Source: Candidula unifasciata (Eukaryota > Mollusca > Gastropoda > Stylommatophora > Geomitridae). From it: a stretch of DNA of 64,000 bases. The notes beneath the pieces were generated by a model. That model searched no databases and was not told the DNA's origin. It worked only from the letters and a program-made list of their open reading frames with translations. Shown here piece after piece: positions 1 to 11,600 of this stretch. Each line of letters starts with the position of its first letter. Position 1 is the first letter of the stretch. Made by a program: the position numbers and the translations under genes. Where the stretch lies: NCBI GenBank assembly GCA_905116865.2, contig CAJHNH020004879.1:453001-517000 (forward strand). The letters run 5' to 3'.

Positions 1-227
1 TGGGAGATATAATAAAACTATGGCAGTCACAGAGCTGTTGGGGAGACTATATGCTATTGTTGGGATATATTACAACTATGGCAGACACAATACTGTTGGG
101 GAGACTATATGCTATTATTGGGAAATACAACTATGGTAGACACAAGGCTGTTGGGGAGACTAAATTGTATAATTTTGAGATATAATAAAATCATGTCAGA
201 CATAAGTTGGGGGGAGACTAAATGATT
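1..227. repeat. ~58-bp minisatellite, about four degenerate copies
   Basis: Four successive units share 'GTTGGGGAGACTA' and 'ACTATGGCAGACACAA', spaced about 58 bases apart and decaying to the right. The array probably continues beyond the left edge. It lies in the CBS intron upstream of the first exon seen here. No coding potential is visible. Confidence 0.8.
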
Positions 228-340
228 AACACCACACAGCACAGGCAATAATAAGAAAAAAATCATGAAGACAACTTGTTAGTTTTTATTTCTGTAAAAT
301 TTTATTGGTTAGTATGTCTTTTGGTTTTATCGCTTTAGAG

Positions 341-1049
341 CAGTGGTTCTTAACACTTTCTAATGCTGCGACTCTTTCTTACAATTCCTTATGTTGTGGT
401 GACCCTTTCATACAGTTTCTCATGTTGTGACGACCCTTTCATACAGTTTCTCATGTTGTGGTGACCCTTTCATACAGTTTCTCATGTTGTGGTGACCCTT
501 TCATACAGTTTCTCCTGTTGTGGTAACCCTTTCATACAGTTTCTCCTGTTGTGACGACCCTTTCATACAGTTTCTCCTGTTGTGGTGACCCTTTCATACA
601 GTTTCTCCTGTTGTGGTGACCCTTTCATACAGTTTCTCCTGTTGTGGTGACCCTTTCATACAGTTTCTCCTGTTGTGGTGACCCTTTCATACAGTTTCTC
701 CTGTTGTGGTGACCCTTTCATACAGTTTCTCATGTTGTGACGACCCTTTCATACAGTTTCTCATGTGGTGGTGACCCTTTCATACAGTTTCTCATGTTGT
801 GGTGACCCTTTCATACAGTTTCTCATGTTGTGGTGACCCTTTCATACAGTTTCTCATGTTGTGGTGACCCTTTCATACAGTTTCTCATGTTGTGGTGACC
901 CTTTCATACAGTTTCTCATGTTGTGGTGACCCTTTCATACAGTTTCTCATGTTGTGATGACCCCCAAAAATACAATTATTTTCGTTACTACATAAACTCA
1001 ATGAATATGTGCTTTCCTATGGTCGTGACCCACAGGTTGAGAACCACTG
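341..1049. mobile_element. hAT-like MITE with internal minisatellite
   Basis: The element starts CAGTGGTTCTTAACAC and ends with the inverse, GGTTGAGAACCACTG. It is flanked by 8-base near-identical duplications (CTTTAGAG at 333-340, TTTTAGAG at 1050-1057). An 8-bp target duplication and CA(G)NGGTTCTCAA-type termini are typical of hAT transposons. No transposase is present, so it is non-autonomous. A second, shorter copy lies at 51675-51863 and lacks the internal expansion. The body ends in both copies with the shared stretch ACAATTATTTTCGTTACTAC (one base differs). Confidence 0.75.
401..960. repeat. 31-bp minisatellite inside the hAT-like MITE
   Basis: About 18 tandem copies of a 31-base unit containing GACCCTTTCATACAGTTTCT and then C(A/C)TGTTGTGGT. 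The unit is the MITE's own sub-terminal sequence, present once in the copy at 51.7 kb. Two sub-types (CTCATG and CTCCTG) are clustered in the array, as expected from local unequal exchange or slippage. Confidence 0.9.
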
Positions 1050-1189
1050 TTTTAGAGTTTCAGTGGCTGAATTTGGTTTTATAGGAAATTATGAGAACAT
1101 CATGAGAAGATTTTAAAAATCATAATGATGATGTCTTGAAAAAAATTAACTTACAGACAAATCTGAGTATCTGTATATGAAGAAGACAA

Positions 1190-1345
1190 TCTAGTCTTTG
1201 TTCACGTCATGAGAAGGGGGAAAACTGGAGTACATCATGTCAGTTATAAAACTGGAGAGGAAGAGAGGCAGAGGAAGACCATGAGAAAAGATGGTGGCTA
1301 GTTTGGTATCGTGGCATGGAAGAAAATCTGTTTCAGACATAACTG
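1190..1345 (+). pseudogene. LINE ORF2 C-terminal relic
   Basis: Conceptual translation across a frame change and one stop gives ERKRGRGRP followed by ASLVSWHGRKSVSD. This is the basic 'GRxRGRPR...W' tail seen at the end of many non-LTR retrotransposon polymerases. Related tails appear at 47.5 and 59.9 kb. It is short and broken; only the type of element can be inferred. Confidence 0.5.
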
Positions 1346-2491
1346 ACAGCCCATGAGACAGAAGGTTGTGGCTAGCTGTGATTACTGGTACTGCATAGCA
1401 TGGACTATAAGAAGACAATCATTTATGGTATCACGGTAATGTAATGGGCTTTTTTCATGGTAAAAGATCAAATCTTAACCTGCACAGTCTGTGGCTACTG
1501 CACTGGCTGTGCGGACCTAAATCCTCAGGCTTAAAGACTTCTGCCTATACCATAAAACTGCAGATTCAAGCATAATGGCAGCTTGACAGCGGCAGTATGT
1601 CTGCATGACCATCATCATCATCAACAGTTTCCACTTCTACCATTGAGCGTTGTGGGAGGAACAGTTTGCAATCTATTTCTTGATGGGCAGCAGTGGCCAT
1701 TGTCATTCCATGTCATTGTAGAAGCTCTTTAATGTCAACAATCCATATTTTTCTAGGACAGTGTCTTGCTTTCACTTCAGATTTTTCAGTGTGTAACACC
1801 TTGCCTTGCTAGTTGATCTGGCTGCATTCTTACTAAATGACCTGTTTTTCAATGACTTTGCTGCATTGAATGACCGTAGTTGACCATATTTGTTATAAAC
1901 TGTGTGTCTTCATTACACCTCTGTAGGATCACAACAGCCTCTTTTTTTATGTTGTGTAGTTTAATGATGTAGGTCCACTCTAACAGCAGTAAAAAAACAC
2001 TATGCAGATGATGCGTAGAACTTAGATGTTTGTGTAAATTAAAAATCTTATCTAATTTCACCATAATTCGCTTGGACCTTGGAGTCTCAAGGTGAAGTAT
2101 AAAAAAGCGGGAGAGTACCTGTTTGTGCATAGGGGTTTCCAAGAAACTCTGTTATTCCTGCAGTCCATTGTTTCCATAGTCAGCCTCTCTTTCAATTCCT
2201 ACTTTGTAAATCATTAGTGGTTTACTGTGTGTTGGCAGCCAAGTTCAGTTAAAATCTAGTGATGGTACCACACTGACTTTTTATTATTGTTTTTGCTTTG
2301 TTATATCTATTGTTAATCTTGTATTCAGTTTTGCTGGTTGATGCTATTATGCTTCCTTCTTTCATGAAATTCTTCACTTGTTTCAAAGGATGTTCTGAAA
2401 GCTGGATATATTTTCTTTGATTGTTGTAAATGTACACCTATTCATCACTTAATAGATATATAACTTTTCTTTCTTTTGGTTTCATTGTTAG
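1346..2491. other. CBS intron sequence without recognised features
   Basis: AT-rich intron sequence leading to the acceptor at 2490-2491. Long frames here are short, low-complexity and on the strand opposite the gene. I see no conserved domain, RNA gene or recognisable repeat. Confidence 0.5.
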
Positions 2492-2626
2492 TGGCTAAAT
2501 GTGAGTTCTACAATGCTGCTGGCTCAGTCAAGGACAGGATTGGCTATCGAATGGTGGAAGATGCTGAGGTTGCAGGAGAGATAAAACCTGGAGATGTGCT
2601 TATTGAGCCAACATCAGGAAATACAG
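2492..2626 (+). CDS. CBS: CBS exon A (PLP lysine and TSGNTG loop)
   Basis: 135 bases between acceptor TTGTTAG and donor CAG|GTATTA. It starts with the last two bases of a codon and ends with the first base of a Gly codon. It encodes [15 protein letters not shown], where the Lys corresponds to the Schiff-base lysine (human K119), then EPTSGNTG, which contacts the substrate carboxylate. The animal enzyme has AGGSVKDR; here it is AAGSVKDR. Confidence 0.96.
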
Positions 2627-5600
2627 GTATTAATCCACAGCAACATTTTCATAATTTAAAAAGTGGACCTGTAAAGGATCCTTATTCATTTGTGCATTTG
2701 GCATATGGTGCTATACCCATGTTTTCTTCTTCTGCATTTACCCTTAAAACTGCAGTTCCAGGAAAATTTCTGCCACCCATTTTAGGCTGGGTCAACCTGG
2801 AAAACCAGATCAGTTATTAAATCTGCCCCAAAACTGATTCAAACCTAAGACCTTTAGGACAAATGTCTAGCCTCTACACTACTGTGCCTCAATTCAAGAA
2901 TAGTTTGTGTCTAATCAGGACTTCCCAAACTGTTAAAACTGTTTCCTTTTGTGGCTCGATTTAATGTGAAGAAATATTTCATTACACCCATACCACACCT
3001 TAGTTTTATTACCTTCTTCTTCTTTTTCTTAGCGTTCACTAGCTGTGAACTCTGGTGGAAAGTTCTGGTTAGTTTACTTCTGGACTTTGGTCTTGCTTCA
3101 AAATTTGAGTTTTGCATGCTCATCTGTTTTACAGATCTGGCTTACTTATATGCAGACTGTAGATTCCTCCCCTCTCAGATGCAGTTCGACTTTGAAGGAA
3201 GCACCCTTAATTAATCACTTTTTTATGACATGCCTGTTAGATGGGGCAATGCTCCCCCCCCCCCCCATCCTCTATGGGGCTCTTTTATTATTAAACCAAT
3301 AGACACTGAATAACTAATGAACTAACTGTAATCTAATCACTACACAGAAATGATTTAAAGACACATGCAAGAAAGGTAATCCTAGAACTGAAATCAGTCA
3401 AACAAATAATTTAAAAAAAACAAAAAAACAGTTTTGGGTCATCTCATAAGATTTTACTGAAAGAAACTACTGCAAAGTCCGCATTATAGTAATATAATTC
3501 TCAGTATAGGTTCCAGGGCCCCAATTTAGGAAAAAATAATAAACACACTGCCAGCTAAGAAGCATGTCATACACAAGGTGACTAATTAGGTTTTTTTTTT
3601 TTTTTAAGTCAGTGGGCATCTAAATGAGAGGTGAGGAACCAACAGTCTGCATACAAATACACAGTATTATAAAACAGACATACATACAAAATTCCAGAAG
3701 TGGATGAGCAACAAGAACTTTCCACCAGTTAACAGCCCGTGAGTGTGAAGAGGAAATATAATGAGAACAGAGCAAGGAGAAGACCATGCAAATTATGCAT
3801 CGATAACATCAAGAACAGCCTTAGAGAAATCAAGACCAACTTACACATGGTATTAGAAAGAGAACATAAAAGATACTTAATCTTTCTCCAGTATTGACAT
3901 ACAGAAGTGGAGGAAGATGGAAATACTGGGCACATGCTGAGAAGCAGCAGGTTGAGATTTGAAGAAAAAAAAGGAAAATACTGAAACGGGAAACAGATCG
4001 ACTGAGCAGGCATTGACATCCAAGAGAATTAACAAGAGAGGGCAGAAGTGTTGGATTAGACACTACACATGTTGCCAAACAAATTTCACAAGATACAGTG
4101 GAATGTAAGAATGGATGCTAGCCCAGTGTGATGCACAACAGAAAAATGATGAACTTTTTGTGAAAAGCAAATGATTTTGTTAATGACTATTATTCGATGT
4201 TCCTTAATATTTTTATGTTCTGACATGACTCTATAAACCTAAATGATTCTGTGTATCTACATGGTCTAGCTTCCTAATGATTCTGTGTTCCTACATGATT
4301 CTGTGTTCCTACATGATCCTGTGTTCCTACATGATTCTCTGTTCCTAAATGATTCTGTGTTCCTACATGATTCTCTGTTCCTACATGATTCTGTGTTCCT
4401 ACATGATTCTCTGTTCCTACATGATTCTGTGTTCCTACATGATTCTCTGTTCCTACATGATTCTGTGTTCCTACATGATTCTCTGTTCCTACATGATTCT
4501 GTGTTCCTACATGATTCTGTGTTCCTACATGATTCTGTGATCCTACATGATTCTGTGTTCCTACATGATTCTGTGATCCTACAGGATTCTGTGATCCTAC
4601 ATGATTCTGTGATCCTACATGATTCTGTGTTCCTACATGATTCTGTGATCCTACATGATTCTGTGTTCCTACAGGTATTGGTCTCGCTCTGGCAGCAGCT
4701 GTTAAAGGTTACAAGTGTATCATTGTCATGCCTGAGAAAATGAGCATGGAGAAGGTAACATTACATCTGTTTAGCTGACTTGAAGTAGATGGAAGATCAT
4801 ATTAGACAGACTGTGTCAAGATGTAGATACAGGATCACATAGACTGTTACAGCTTGTAAATATAAGGCATCACATTGGCTGTTACAGACTGTAGATTTAC
4901 AGTCACATAGACTGTACAGTCTGTATATTTAGGAACAACACAGGCAGATTGTTACAGACGGTAGATTTGGGACCAAACTCAACTGACTATTACAGACTGT
5001 AGTTACAGGATATCGGACAGACTTATAGGCTTTAGATACATGATCACATTGACTATTACATACAGGCTGTAGATTTAGGATCACACCAAACAGATTATTA
5101 CAGATTGTAAATATAGAACATCAGACAGACAATTACAGGTTGTAGATATAGGACATTAGACTATTACAGGTTGTAGATATAGGACATTAGACTATTACAG
5201 GCTGTAGATATAAGACATTAGACTATTACAGGCTGTAGATATAAGACATTAGACTATTACAGGCTGTAGATATAGGACATTACACTATTACAGGCTGTAG
5301 ATATAAGACATTAGACTATTACAGGCTGTAGATATAAGACATTAGACTATTACAGGCTGTAGATATAAGACATTAGACTATTACAGGTTGTAGATATAGG
5401 ACATTACACTATTACAGGCTGTAGATATAAGACATTAGACTATTACAGGCTGTAGATATAAGACATTAGACTATTACAGGTTGTAGATATAGGACATTAC
5501 ACTATTACAGGCTGTAGATATAAGACATTAGACTATTACAGGCTGTAGATATAGGACTTCAGGCAGACTAATACAGGTTGTGGATTTTGGACATCAGACT

Positions 5601-8600
5601 ATTACAGTTTGTAATTATAAGACATCAGACAGACTATTACAGTTTGTTGTTACAGGACATGAGACTATTACAGGTTGTTGATATAGGATATCAGACTTTT
5701 ACAGGTTGTAGATATAGGATATCAGAATATTACAGGTTGTAGATATATGATATCAAACTATTACAGGTTGTAGATGTAGACATCAGACTATTACAGGCTG
5801 TAGATATAGGACATCAGACAGACTATTACAGTTTGTAGTTACATAATACTATTACAGGTTGTGGATATAGGATATCAGAATATTACAGTTTGTAAATGTA
5901 GACATAATACAGACTATTACAGTTTGTAGTTATAGGACATCAGACTATTACAGGTTGTAGATATAGGATATCAGACTTTTACAGGTTGTAGATATAGGAT
6001 ATCAGACTTTTACAGGTTGTAGATATAGGACATCAGACTATTACAGGTTGTAGATATAGGATATCAGACTTTTACAGGTTGTAGATATAGGACATCAGAC
6101 TATTACAGGTTGTAGATATAGGACATCAGACTATTACAGGTTGTAGATATAGGGCATCAGACAGACTATTACAGTTTGTAGTTACAGGACATCAGACTAT
6201 CACATGTTGTAGATATAGGATATAAGACTATTAACAGGCTATAGATTTATCAGACTATTACATCAGGCTGTAGATATAGGACATCAGACTATTACAGATT
6301 GTAGATATAGGACATCAGACTATTACAGATTGTAGATATAGGACATCAGACTATTACAGATTGTAGATATAGGACATCAGACAAACTATTACACTTTGTA
6401 GATATAGGACATCAGACTATTACAGATTGTAGATATAGGACATCAGACAAACTATTACAATTTGTAGATATAGGACATCAGACTATTACAGATTGTAGAT
6501 ATAGGACATCAGACTATTTTAGGTTGTTGATATAGGACATCAGACAGACTATTACAGGTTGTAGATATAGGACATCAGACAGGCCATTAAAGGTTGTAGA
6601 TATAGGACATCAGACTATTACAGGTTGTTATAGGACATCAGACAGACTATTACAGGTTATAGATATAGGACATCAGACAGGCTATTAAAGGTTGTAGATA
6701 TAGGACATCAGACAGACTATTAAAGGTTGTAGATATAGGACATCAGACAGGCTATTACAGGTTGTAGATAGAGGTCATCAGGCTATTACAGGTTGTATAT
6801 ATAAGACATCATACTATTGCAGGTTTTAGATATAGGACATCAGACAGACTATTACAGATTGTAGATATAGGACATCAGACAGACTATTGCAGATTGTAGA
6901 TATAGGACATCAGGCTATTACAGCTTGTAGATGCAAGAACACATCAAGCAGACTGATATGGGACATGGATGTATAAAGTATAGAGCCACATCGGACAGAT
7001 TTTTACAGGAAGTATCTTAGCAGGGTAGGGCTGTAGGATATCTTTGGGCAAGGAGTGCATGTTTAGTTCTTCTGCCAGGATAGAGCAATGGAATAACCTT
7101 GGGCAAGAGGAAGCTCCTGTCTGGTGCCTCTTATCCGGGTGGCACGACACCTCAGGAGCAGATGGCCACTGCCAAGATGGAAACCATTGGCAAACTACTT
7201 TTTTGAGAGATACCTTGATGGCTTGACCATAAGCAATGGGAGGGATGAGAACACTTTGTGGATCTGATGATTGTATGAGATGGTCATATTTAAGCATGTG
7301 AAAAATGTGCAGCTGTATATGGTAGCCAAATATTTCTGGCAGTAAACAGACACTCTAATTATTAGAGGTGTCTCTGATATAATTTTTCAATTTAAGCTAT
7401 TAAACTGTAGTGGTTATTTCTGTGTTTAACTTGAGTTTTTGTCACAATAATTTATAAATTTTCAACAAGACATGTGTTTTACTTATTGTGTATTCGGTAA
7501 AGTATAAATACTTCAGTACAGTTTAACACTGAATTAAATAATTTGGCAACTGATTGTTGGTGGTCTGTAAGCAAATAGTGATGCTAAAGTTCAGCTCAGG
7601 AATAAAAAAGCAAAAAATAAATAACTAACACAAGGGCTTCATACGTCCTAAACATGGGCCTACCTATGCTTACTGGATAGTACGTGATAATGACTGTATC
7701 ATATTCAACGTAATGCGACTCTTCAGTGTTGGAGTTAGTAATTTTTTGCCTTTAACCTTTGACACTAACTAAGCTGTTCATATTCATAAGCCCTATGGCC
7801 TCAAGGTAAGGGAATGCTTTTTCCAATCCTTGATGTATAAGGTTTGATTTCCATGGCAAAGGGATCAGAAAAATATCATTCTCCTAGCTTTCAGACAGTT
7901 GCATGAGAGTTGCACCATGGAAGAGATGGGGTTACATCAACTAATATTCCCAAAAAGAGCAGTAAGTGCATGTATTTACTGAAGCCAACTTTCATTGTTG
8001 AGATAGTACAAATATTTGTTTGTTCTCTGTTGATAGGTTGACGTGTTGCGAGCCCTTGGAGCTGATATCGTTCGTACACCAACCAGTGCAGCATTTGATT
8101 CTCCAGAGTCACATATTGGGGTTGCTCGCCGACTCATGGAGGAGATTCCCAACTCTCACATTCTAGACCAGGTTTTGCTTTCTCTTGATTTGTGTGGTAT
8201 GCAAACTGAATTTGTCAGAGCAAAAGAAATGAGAAAGTCACATGTAGTTGTTTTTGTTTCCTCATTTCTATCTTCAGTGGTAGGGCTGAATTGTACCTTT
8301 ACATCTTCAGAGTGTATCCTAGGCATCTGAATTTGTGAAAACTGAGAATTGAGCAAACTATTTGAATACAAATAACAGTTATTTAGTGAAACTGTTGGCA
8401 CTGCATTGATATTTTATTTTTGCTTATCTATTAATATTGAGCCTTGGTAGTGTAGCAGCTAGATAGTACCTGCAAGTGCCAGAGTCTTGGGTTCAAATTC
8501 ACACTAGGAGGATGTGTGGGGAAAAAACAAAATACTATTGACCTTGATTGGCAGAAGGACCCAGCCTAAATTAGCTACCAGAAAATGTGCTGGGAAGTAG

Positions 8601-11600
8601 AATTAGCCACATGATGATGATCCATCATCCATTAGGTGCCCACTGGTCTATAAAATGTGGGACTAGCATCATATACCCAATGCACCACTGGCATGAAAAC
8701 GTTTTTTTTTTTTTACTTATTATTAACTCTTTCTGGACAAATCGCCAGTTATTCGGCAGCTGAATCCATCACTTTAGACATATCACCGATATAAATCAAT
8801 TCTCTGTATGTTGAATTTTGTATAAGATATCTACATCACAGCACTCGGGACACTCACGTTAGTGCTTTGTCCCTATCTTCAGCAGCAAACAAAGAGTTTC
8901 AATTCTGATGGTACCCCTAACTTTTTAATTGTACAATCATCTTACCTTTCCCTTGAGTGTTAACGTCGGCTAGATTGCCTGGTAATTCCCCACAGCGCTA
9001 TACTCCTCAGACGGTAATGATCTGTTTGTGCCTCCTCACTGTTCACTCATTCCCAAAGGGCCCTCGCAACATCTAACTACATCAGTTCATCCCCAAGTGG
9101 TGCAGAACCGGCCAGTCATGCTGCCTGCTCATTTCCCAACACACTATCGTTACCTGGAGAAAATATTAAAAGGTTGCTAAACTACCCAGGACCTCTGAAG
9201 CGATGCTTACCACTCTGCCAGTTCTCAAAATAGACTCTCTAATGTTGTGTTTTGAAAAACTAGCAAAATTAAGTATTTTGTTTTAAGCATGGCCTAGTGA
9301 GAGGCTTCATTTTAAATTTCTTAACAATTATATCATTGTGATATAATTTTTGTGGATTTTACTAAAATGGCAACTTTCAACCTTTCAGCATCACTGAATG
9401 TGGTGTCATTTTAATATTTTTTGCTGTGGTGCTGATCCTCAAAAAGTTTAGATGTATTCTGCAATTTTTTCTCTTTGTGAGTCGCCGTGGCTAGATGCAT
9501 GCCGCAGATTGGAAGATCGTGGGTTCGCTCCCTGGCGGAGCCGGACTTTTCTTCAAAAATGACTTCGTCTCCCAGGTCGACACAGCTTTGAGTGGGTACC
9601 GGATGGAGTCCCGGGAAGTAGAGGCGGCCAGCGTGATGCTGACCACATCACCCATCTTGTGCCGATTGGTCTATAAAAATATAGGTCTAGCCCTATATGC
9701 CCTATATAATTTTTCTTCATAAATGTTTTAGCTTTGTCATGTTACAGTGAAAAAAATTCAGCTCAAAATTAATTCTGTCCAAACCCCGGGAAAATGCTGA
9801 CCTCAAAAAGTTAATTAACATAATTTGTATTGTCAGCCATTTTTCCTGCCTGTTACTACAATAACTACATTTAATCTGTTTTCTTCTTTATGTTTCAGTA
9901 TCGTAATCCCAGCAATCCTATTGCACATTTTGATGGAACAGCCGAAGAAATTCTTGAGGCCTGTGATGGTATGATTTCATGCTATTGAAAAGTTTTCTGT
10001 TGATATTGTCAGAAAAAGGGGAAACAGTTATTATCTGATTATATCTGGATTTTAAGACCAAAAAAGTGGAACAGGATATCATTGGTTAAATTACTACTAC
10101 TGCTGGTCTGAAATATGATCAGCAATCAAGAGCTCAATGGTTGATGTCTGTGGGAGGTGCTTTGTACAGCACTTGGTGATGATAATTCTTATCTCTTAGA
10201 GACGGGATGATTGGAAGAGGTTGTGGGCAGTGCATCCACATGGTTGCTAAGAGTAAAGATTGGAACCGCCAAAAACAAAGGGGACACCAGACATATAAGA
10301 AGTCTTGACAATCGATAGAAAACTGATGTTATATGCTGAATTCCCAGTGTGGGTTTCGGGGCCCTGTTATAGGAAAAACAAGAATTTTCTTAGACCCCCT
10401 GCCTACCCAAAAGCATATCATAAGAGTTGACTAATTAGGAGCTTCCTTTAGAGTCGGAGTGCATCTGCCTGAGAGGCAAGGAACCAACAGTCTGCATACA
10501 AATTAATCAGATCTGTCAAATGGATGCAAATGCAACACTCAAGTTCTGGAACAGGACTGCAGTCCAGAAGTGGACGAACAACCAGAACTTTCCTCCAGAT
10601 TTTACAGCTGGTGAACGCGAAGAAGAAGAGGAAGTTATGCTGAGTAATGTATCTGAGATCTTATAGACATGTCTGTAAAGTCATGAGAATAAACTAACTC
10701 TTGACTCGTGCCTTTTTACTATTTGTCATCCGCAGGCAAAATCGACATGGTGGTCGTTGCTGCTGGTACTGGAGGCACAATAACCGGCATTTCTCGCAAA
10801 ATTAAAATGAAATGTCCCGACTGTAAGGTAAAATCTCAATTCTGTTAGATACAAGGATTCCTCATTGTTGGATCCAAGGGTTCCTCATTGTTAGATACAA
10901 GGGTTCCTCATTGTTGGATACAAGGGTTCCTCATTGTTGGATACAAGGGTTCCTCATTGTTGGATACAAGGGTTCCTCATTGTTGGATACAAGGGTTCCT
11001 CATTGTTGGATACAAGGGTTCCTCTTTGTTGGATACAAGGGTTCCTCATTGTTGGATACAAGGGTTCCTCATTGTTGGATACAAGGGTTCCTCATTGTTA
11101 GATACAAGGGTTCCTCATTGTTGGATACAAGGGTTCTTCATTGTTGGATACAAGGGTTCCTCATTGTTGGATACAAGAGGTTCCTCATTGTTGGATACAA
11201 GGGTTCCTCATTGTTAGATACAAGGGTTCCTCATTGCCTGATAGGTGGGTTTTCCATTGTCAGATAGATGGGTTCCACCTATTTTCAGATATATAAAGTC
11301 GCCATTGTCAGAGAAATGTATGACACAAAGTGCCACTATTTGGATGAGGATCAGCCAGGCACAAGTCCCACAAACACTGTTCAACCATTAAGTTATATTA
11401 GGGCCCCCGACTAAAGCCTGGATGGGGCTTTCAAATAACGAAAAACTGAGTCCCACTCTGAGACGGTCAGGGAAATGGGTTCACTATTGTCAGATATATA
11501 GGTTCCTTATTTTTAGATAAATTCCCAATTCTTGAATAGAATCTTCCCCATTGTCATACAGATGGATTCACTGATGTCAGTTTTATGTGTTTCTCTGTAT

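Noticed and set aside
4285..4743. 152-codon frame with HDSVFL repeats as a gene
   Set aside because: Translation of the 18-bp minisatellite running into CBS exon B in the wrong phase for CBS.
9478..9560. tRNA genes (here and at 32.3, 55.8, 61.5, 63.2, 63.9 kb)
   Set aside because: A- and B-box-like motifs are present, but no full cloverleaf, and each is fused to a repeated body: tRNA-derived SINEs.
10888..11267. Frames with repeated [14 protein letters not shown]
   Set aside because: Translation of the 23-bp intronic array.
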